From an uncultured Ruminococcus sp. (GTDB lineage Bacteria; Bacillota; Clostridia; Oscillospirales; Acutalibacteraceae), in assembly GCA_902797065.1 (NCBI GenBank), contig CADBRK010000103.1, forward strand, positions 1 through 5,233: a stretch of DNA of 5,233 nucleotides, written 5' to 3'. Both the position numbers and the translations under genes were made by a program. Below are positions 4,575 through 5,233 of this stretch, in pieces (the first letter of the stretch is position 1; every line of letters begins with the position of its first letter). The notes below the pieces were generated by a model, which saw only the letters and a program-made list of their open reading frames with translations, was not told the DNA's origin and ran no database searches.

Positions 4575-5233
4575 ATGTTCAAAAAATTAAGTTTGATGTT
4601 AGCTGTTCTTTTTGTACTTCCAATAAGTGTGCTTTCATTTGCAGCAGAAAAAACAATATCATTCTCTCTCAGCGATATAACAGGGGAACCGGGAAAGCAA
4701 GTAGAGGTCAAGCTGGCTTGCAATGAAAATCCGGGCGTTCAAACATGGGAGCTTCATTTTGATTATGATAAAGAGAATTTGAAGCTAGTTTCCGTTAATT
4801 CGGAAAATGGTGTATTTGGACAATTGCCTGCTACCAGTATCGAGGCAGAAGAGTTTGTTCTGGTTTATGTAAATATGAGTGGTGACACAGACGTTACAGG
4901 AGACACTGCCATACTTACTTTTGAGATAAATAAAAATGCTAAGTATAATGATTATAAAATTGAATGCACTAAAAAATATGCACAAAACATATCCTTAGAA
5001 AAATTTGGTGTTACTGTAAAGAGCGGCACTATCACAGTAAAAGATACCGATACAACTACCGATACTGATTCGGATACCGCTTCAGACACAGCATCAGATT
5101 CAAACACAGACACAGCCAAAGACACATCAAGCGCAGCTTCAAGTAGTACTTCAAGCAAAAACACATCAAGCGCAGCTTCAAGCAGCACTTCAAGCAAAGA
5201 CACGTCGAGCGCAGCTTCAAGCAGTACTTCAAG
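4575..5233 (+). CDS. Secreted cohesin-like protein with Ser/Thr-rich tail (runs off right edge)
   Basis: The visible 219 codons encode a signal peptide (MFKKLSLMLAVLFVLPIS, likely cut after SFA at 21-23), a cohesin-like beta-sandwich at about 27-156, and a low-complexity Asp/Thr then Ser/Ala/Thr tail from about 157. Cohesin-type features are SDITGEPGKQVEVKL (33-47), NPGVQTWELHFDYDKENLKLVSV (52-74), and the late strand GDTAILTFEI (109-118) before KYNDYKIE; the order and spacing match cohesins of scaffoldin proteins. The ATG is supported by GAAAGG ten bases upstream. Position directly behind a dockerin gene strengthens the cohesin call. The tail resembles the spacers that lift surface proteins off the wall; whether it ends in a sortase signal, a membrane anchor, another cohesin or a dockerin is beyond the window. 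An alternative is another cohesin-fold or carbohydrate-binding-like module that does not bind dockerins. Confidence 0.82.
   Translation, partial: MFKKLSLMLAVLFVLPISVLSFAAEKTISFSLSDITGEPGKQVEVKLACNENPGVQTWELHFDYDKENLKLVSVNSENGVFGQLPATSIEAEEFVLVYVNMSGDTDVTGDTAILTFEINKNAKYNDYKIECTKKYAQNISLEKFGVTVKSGTITVKDTDTTTDTDSDTASDTASDSNTDTAKDTSSAASSSTSSKNTSSAASSSTSSKDTSSAASSSTS
5118..5233 (+). repeat. 39-base tandem repeat coding a 13-residue Ser/Ala/Thr unit
   Basis: Three in-frame units begin at 5118, 5157 and 5196, each coding K-D/N-TSSAASSSTSS; the third is cut one base short by the window edge. The units are nearly identical in DNA, differing only at a few positions (for example AAC for GAC in unit 2, ACG-TCG in unit 3). 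The array forms part of the extracellular linker and probably continues to the right. Such arrays expand and contract easily, so copy number may vary between strains. Confidence 0.9.

Noticed and set aside
4952..5203. Minus-strand open frame of 83 codons with repeated LLEVLLEAALDV units
   Set aside because: It is the antisense image of the Ser/Ala/Thr repeat of the cohesin-like gene, and its repetition follows from the DNA repeat. No ribosome site was seen for it.

Overview
The window looks like chromosomal DNA from a low-to-moderate G+C anaerobic Bacillota, most likely a Ruminococcus or close relative (Oscillospiraceae). The main reason is a secreted leucine-rich-repeat (LRR) protein ending in a type I dockerin, followed directly by a secreted protein with a cohesin-like domain; such modules are a hallmark of ruminococcal and clostridial cellulosome-type systems. 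Strong AGGAGG-type ribosome sites and TTGACA/TATAAT-like promoters agree. The genus call is inference.

Left half, minus strand (1-2997). From right to left on the coding strand there is an 80-residue XRE/Cro-type regulator (2755-2997), threonine synthase thrC (1093-2601), a calcineurin-like metallophosphoesterase of unknown substrate (401-1093) whose start codon shares one base with the thrC stop codon, and the first 58 codons of trigger factor tig (1-175, running off the left edge). thrC has a near-consensus promoter and a 5' leader carrying a 12-base tandem repeat that folds into a strong hairpin. tig has its own leader with an extended -10 candidate and a dyad.

Centre (2998-3205). This is a divergent control region between xre and the dockerin gene. 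Two copies of a palindrome with half-site AACGGT flank the rightward promoter: one touches its -35 box and also lies at the -35 edge of the leftward xre promoter, and the other covers the predicted transcription start. This is the arrangement expected of an XRE protein that represses both itself and the secreted-protein operon.

Right half, plus strand (3206-5233). A two-gene operon encodes an exported BspA-type LRR protein with a C-terminal dockerin (448 aa) and, 22 bases later, an exported cohesin-like protein with a Ser/Thr/Ala/Asp-rich repetitive tail that is cut by the window edge. The simplest reading is that the two products bind each other outside the cell, so the LRR protein is docked onto the cohesin protein, under control of the neighbouring small regulator. 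No catalytic domain is visible in either protein, so this looks more like an adhesion or binding assembly than an enzyme complex. No tRNA, rRNA, CRISPR array or insertion sequence was seen.
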